Shown one piece after another: positions 32,038-34,111 of a stretch of 34,111 nucleotides of DNA. The translations under genes and the position numbers were made by a program. The notes below the pieces were generated by a model that ran no database searches, was not told where the DNA came from, and saw nothing but the letters and a program-made list of their open reading frames with translations. How positions within the stretch are numbered: position 1 is the stretch's first letter; each line of letters begins with the position of its first letter. Source of the DNA: Candidatus Diapherotrites archaeon (GTDB lineage: Archaea; Iainarchaeota; Iainarchaeia; Iainarchaeales; 1-14-0-10-31-34); contig JBFMAK010000004.1 in assembly GCA_040755695.1 (NCBI GenBank), forward strand, positions 1 through 34,111, read 5' to 3'.

Positions 32038-32304
32038 ATGAAAAATCATGAAATGCCAATGGAAGAATTTTATAAATTAGAAGATACTCCAAAAAACCGA
32101 ATAATAGACAAAATAGTCAGAGCTCTCAAAAAAGAACAGAAAGCAATGAGGGTGCGACACCTTGCTCACAAAATAGGAATCCAAAACGTGGGAATGGTTA
32201 GCAACGTAGTTAAGCAACACAATGGAAAGGAAGTTCTAAAAAAACGGGTTGGCAAAGAAGCTTGGGTAGGACTAAACCCAAGCTACAAACCAAAAAAGAA
32301 ATAG
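32038..32304 (+). CDS. Small winged-helix-like DNA-binding protein
   Basis: 88 residues, basic. After 18 acidic residues a helical core has IIDKIVRALKKEQKAMRVRHLAHKIGIQNVGMVSNVVKQH, a likely helix-turn-helix, and ends KRVGKEAWVGLNP, like a wing. It has no membrane or signal. It is the last gene before the right end of the element. It could be a recombination directionality factor or a repressor; neither is shown. TGTAAAAAGT occurs at 32307-32316 and 32327-32336, just after its stop, and may be its target or an integrase arm. Confidence 0.55.
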   Translation: MKNHEMPMEEFYKLEDTPKNRIIDKIVRALKKEQKAMRVRHLAHKIGIQNVGMVSNVVKQHNGKEVLKKRVGKEAWVGLNPSYKPKKK

Positions 32305-32306
32305 TA

Positions 32307-32336
32307 TGTAAAAAGTATTGCTTCTGTGTAAAAAGT
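32307..32336. repeat. Tandem TGTAAAAAGT near the right end
   Basis: Two exact 10-bp copies start 20 bp apart, a helical phase, and AAAAAGT recurs at 32341-32347. They lie between the last gene of the element and its right end, and fit binding sites for a recombinase or accessory protein. Confidence 0.35.
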
Positions 32337-32372
32337 CACAAAAAAGTAAGACTATTTATACAAAGCTAATTT

Positions 32373-32391
32373 CCCCTAAAACTTTTTATAT
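32373..32391 (+). repeat. Right terminal repeat, promoter-like
   Basis: CCCCTAAAACTTTTTATAT matches 18 of 19 bases of the copy before the integrase gene (26379-26397). It too has a TATA-like end, but no gene follows before the convergent Dph6-like gene. It could be an arm site or start a small RNA. Confidence 0.5.
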
Positions 32392-32470
32392 AACTTACTG
32401 CATTATTTTAGTATAAGGTTTGGGTGTTTGAACCATAACGCCTAATATTTTTTGTAAAAAAAGAGGGACA

Positions 32471-32484
32471 GACCTAGGGCGTAA
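32471..32484 (+). repeat. Right attachment site (attR)
   Basis: GACCTAGGGCGTAA repeats the 3' end of tRNA-Asn without the rest of the tRNA. It ends 12 bp before the stop codon of the convergent Dph6-like gene. Confidence 0.78.
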
Positions 32485-32495
32485 TAATATTAAAA

Positions 32496-33182
32496 TTATT
32501 TTTCTTTAAGCCTTGCCTTCTTTATTATGAAGACGCCGGAATTATGTTTTACTTTAATTTCGGATTCAATTACTTCAATCCTCTTTTTGAAGAAGGGGGT
32601 ATCCAATACTGTCGTCTCTATTTCTCCTCCTTCGCCTGAAGGGCTTAACTTGAATTTCTCTTGCAGTCCAACCAATTCCTTTACTGTCCATTCATCTAAT
32701 TCTCTTCCCAGCCATTTCTCGTTTAAAGGGAAGGCAAAGATGCCGGAAATGATTACCTTGAAATTGTTCTCCAAAAGTTCTTCAAGCAATTGCTTCTGGC
32801 TTTTCTTCCACAAAGGATTAATGCACTTCAAATTCAATTCACTGCAAATCTTCTGGATCCTCTGAGACTGATAAACAGACTCTATTGCACCAGTAACAAT
32901 TCCCTCAAGCTTAAATTTCTTTTTTGCCTTTTCAATTGCCTTCTTTAAGTCCTTTAATTCCTCTTCCTTTACACCTGCAGTCTCCTGCTTTACCAAAGGC
33001 AGCCCAATAGCTTGAGCCTGAAGTTCTGTAACCCAAATGTTTGGAGTGTGAAACATGAAGCTCTCGGGATTTCTGGATATAATTGAAATAAGGCAGACTA
33101 CCATGCTCTCTTTTTCTTGCATTGCCTTGAACAAGGCATAACAGGAATCCTTTCCCCCAGAAAATAAAACCCCAACATTCAT
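32496..33182 (-). CDS. dph6: Diphthine-ammonia ligase (Dph6-like)
   Basis: 228 residues, normal for archaeal members. The PP-loop SGGKDS (8-13) binds ATP, and the conserved GEGGEIETTVLDTPFFKK (183-200) is the family's own C-terminal signature; TGAIESVYQSQR is also typical. The enzyme adds ammonia to diphthine on the conserved histidine of translation factor aEF2, the last step of diphthamide synthesis, a modification limited to archaea and eukaryotes. It overlaps the upstream GT4 by 4 bp (ATGA). Before insertion of the element it probably lay directly beside tRNA-Asn, convergent. Confidence 0.92.
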   Translation of the reverse strand: MNVGVLFSGGKDSCYALFKAMQEKESMVVCLISIISRNPESFMFHTPNIWVTELQAQAIGLPLVKQETAGVKEEELKDLKKAIEKAKKKFKLEGIVTGAIESVYQSQRIQKICSELNLKCINPLWKKSQKQLLEELLENNFKVIISGIFAFPLNEKWLGRELDEWTVKELVGLQEKFKLSPSGEGGEIETTVLDTPFFKKRIEVIESEIKVKHNSGVFIIKKARLKEK

Positions 33183-34111
33183 AAAAAAACCTTAGGAAGG
33201 CTTTCATTATTCAGAATGCACTTGTAGAAAGACTCATAATTCAAGGCAATCTTATCCCAAGTCAAATTCTTTAATACATGCTCTCTTGCCTTCAGACCGG
33301 CAGAAATCCTTGCTTTTTTGTCTTCAATGAATTCACTTAAAGCAGAAGCCAGCTTTCGACTGTCTGCGGCAGGAACAATGCTTGTTTCAGTGGCAGCAAT
33401 TTCCTTCATTCCTCCAGCATCAGTGATAACGCAAGGCAGCGCGCAAGCCATTGCCTCAACAAAAGCAATTCCCAAAGGCTCCCAGATAGAAGGCATTACA
33501 AAAAGGTCAGCAGCATTATAGTATTGGAGAAGTTCTTCATCAAATTTTCCTGCTCCAGCAAAAATTATTTCCTTCTCTACACCCAAAGATTTTGCCTGCG
33601 CCTTCAATTCATTCAATAAATTGCCGTGCCCAATAATTATAATGGAGAAACTTCTTCCATCAGCCTTCAGTTTGCATGCAGCATCAATCAAGTAATTCAA
33701 GCCTTTCTGCTTGACAAGCCTTGCATTCGCTAGAATAATTATGTCAGAATCAATTGAATGCTTTCCCCTGATTTCAGCGACAGCCCTCTCTTTTTCTGTC
33801 TTGCTGAAAGGCCTGAAGACCTTTTCTTCAATTCCATTGTATATTACAGTAGTCCTTGCAAGGCAGTCTCTTGGAACAGTAATGTCTCTGGTGTTAAGGC
33901 TTACAGCGCTTATGCCATCACAGGAACGCATTACCTGCTTTCCCCACACGTCATCGTAAATTCCCCCAAAGAAATCTGTTGCCTTTGAAATGCCCTTAGG
34001 CCTTGCGTTATGCAAAGTCAAAGCCAATTCCTTTTTTTTTGCCTTGAGTGCAGCAAGGGTGAAAAAATAATACCAAAAGCGGTTATGCAAGTGAAATATG
34101 TCTGCTTCTGC
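33179..34111 (-). CDS. Family 4 glycosyltransferase (N-terminus outside the window)
   Basis: At least 310 residues; the frame continues off the right edge (codons AEADIFHLHNRFW precede any start), so the first part of the acceptor domain is missing. The donor domain has IILANARLVKQKGLNYLIDA, IIIGHGNLLNE and PSIWEPLGIAFVEAMACALP with intact E-x7-E. It is coupled to the Dph6-like gene. Whether it works with the glycan locus on the other side of the element is open, but the two were about 6 kb nearer before integration. Confidence 0.88.
   Translation of the reverse strand, partial: AEADIFHLHNRFWYYFFTLAALKAKKKELALTLHNARPKGISKATDFFGGIYDDVWGKQVMRSCDGISAVSLNTRDITVPRDCLARTTVIYNGIEEKVFRPFSKTEKERAVAEIRGKHSIDSDIIILANARLVKQKGLNYLIDAACKLKADGRSFSIIIIGHGNLLNELKAQAKSLGVEKEIIFAGAGKFDEELLQYYNAADLFVMPSIWEPLGIAFVEAMACALPCVITDAGGMKEIAATETSIVPAADSRKLASALSEFIEDKKARISAGLKAREHVLKNLTWDKIALNYESFYKCILNNESLPKVFL

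Larger units (their letters stand above)
26348..32484. mobile_element. Integrated element in tRNA-Asn, about 6.1 kb
   Basis: The element is bounded by 14-bp direct repeats of the tRNA 3' end, with an intact integrase next to the left end. Near both ends, inside the element, CCCC(A/T)AAAACTTTTTATAT occurs in the same orientation (26379-26397 and 32373-32391). On excision the tRNA would again end beside the convergent Dph6-like gene, whose stop is 12 bp past the right repeat. The cargo includes two regulators and exported proteins. No replication, capsid or conjugation gene is seen, so it may be a small island or a decayed plasmid or virus. Confidence 0.78.

Noticed and set aside
1-34111. CRISPR array or insertion sequence
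   Set aside because: No regularly spaced repeats and no complete transposase with inverted ends were seen by eye.

Overview
The window is AT-rich archaeal DNA. Archaeal signs are a tRNA-Asn gene interrupted by a bulge-helix-bulge intron at position 37/38, TTTAWATA-type TATA boxes (several about 26 nt before a start codon, as in leaderless transcripts), Shine-Dalgarno sequences matching GGAGGTGAT, a diphthamide-synthesis Dph6-like ATPase, and TrmB-like and winged-helix regulators. The compact layout (frequent ATGA/GTGA overlaps) and short exported Cys-rich proteins would suit a DPANN-type archaeon, but the lineage is inferred, not shown.

Region 1 (1-2935) holds the tail of an unidentified gene, a basic helical protein of unknown function and a large protein with a PD-(D/E)XK nuclease core. 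Region 2 (2932-25008) is a large surface-glycan locus. It has about a dozen glycosyltransferases (GT2, GT4 and one GT-C-like membrane enzyme), an ABC-2 exporter pair, five SAM-methyltransferase domains (one truncated, one fused to a GT2) and a radical SAM/SPASM enzyme whose last cysteines are cut off by an apparent one-base frameshift. Fourteen genes from 24972 down to 10766 are packed head to tail on the minus strand and look like one operon. A shorter minus-strand group (6716 to 3885) joins a GT2, a GT4, a Trm112-like zinc protein and a YjbQ-family protein. Together these genes could build, modify and export a lipid-linked polysaccharide or surface glycan; the substrates cannot be read from sequence.

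Region 3 (25009-26213) has a small membrane protein and a two-domain winged-helix regulator. They are preceded by a direct repeat that looks like an operator, and followed by a partial tRNA-Asn copy that folds as a hairpin. Region 4 (26348-32484) is an integrated element of about 6.1 kb. It starts in the 3' end of tRNA-Asn, carries a tyrosine recombinase with a zinc ribbon, and is bounded by 14-bp direct repeats of the tRNA end. Its cargo is a half CYTH domain, two regulators, a Cys-rich membrane-anchored protein, a secreted Cys-rich protein, an exported lipoprotein nuclease (SNase plus lamin-tail domain) and a small helix-turn-helix-like protein. Region 5 (32485-34111) returns to chromosomal genes: the Dph6-like ATPase and the end of another GT4.

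No stretch over 300 bases lacks a gene except 26086-26418, which holds the tRNA gene and its partial copy. No CRISPR array, rRNA or insertion sequence with recognisable ends was seen.
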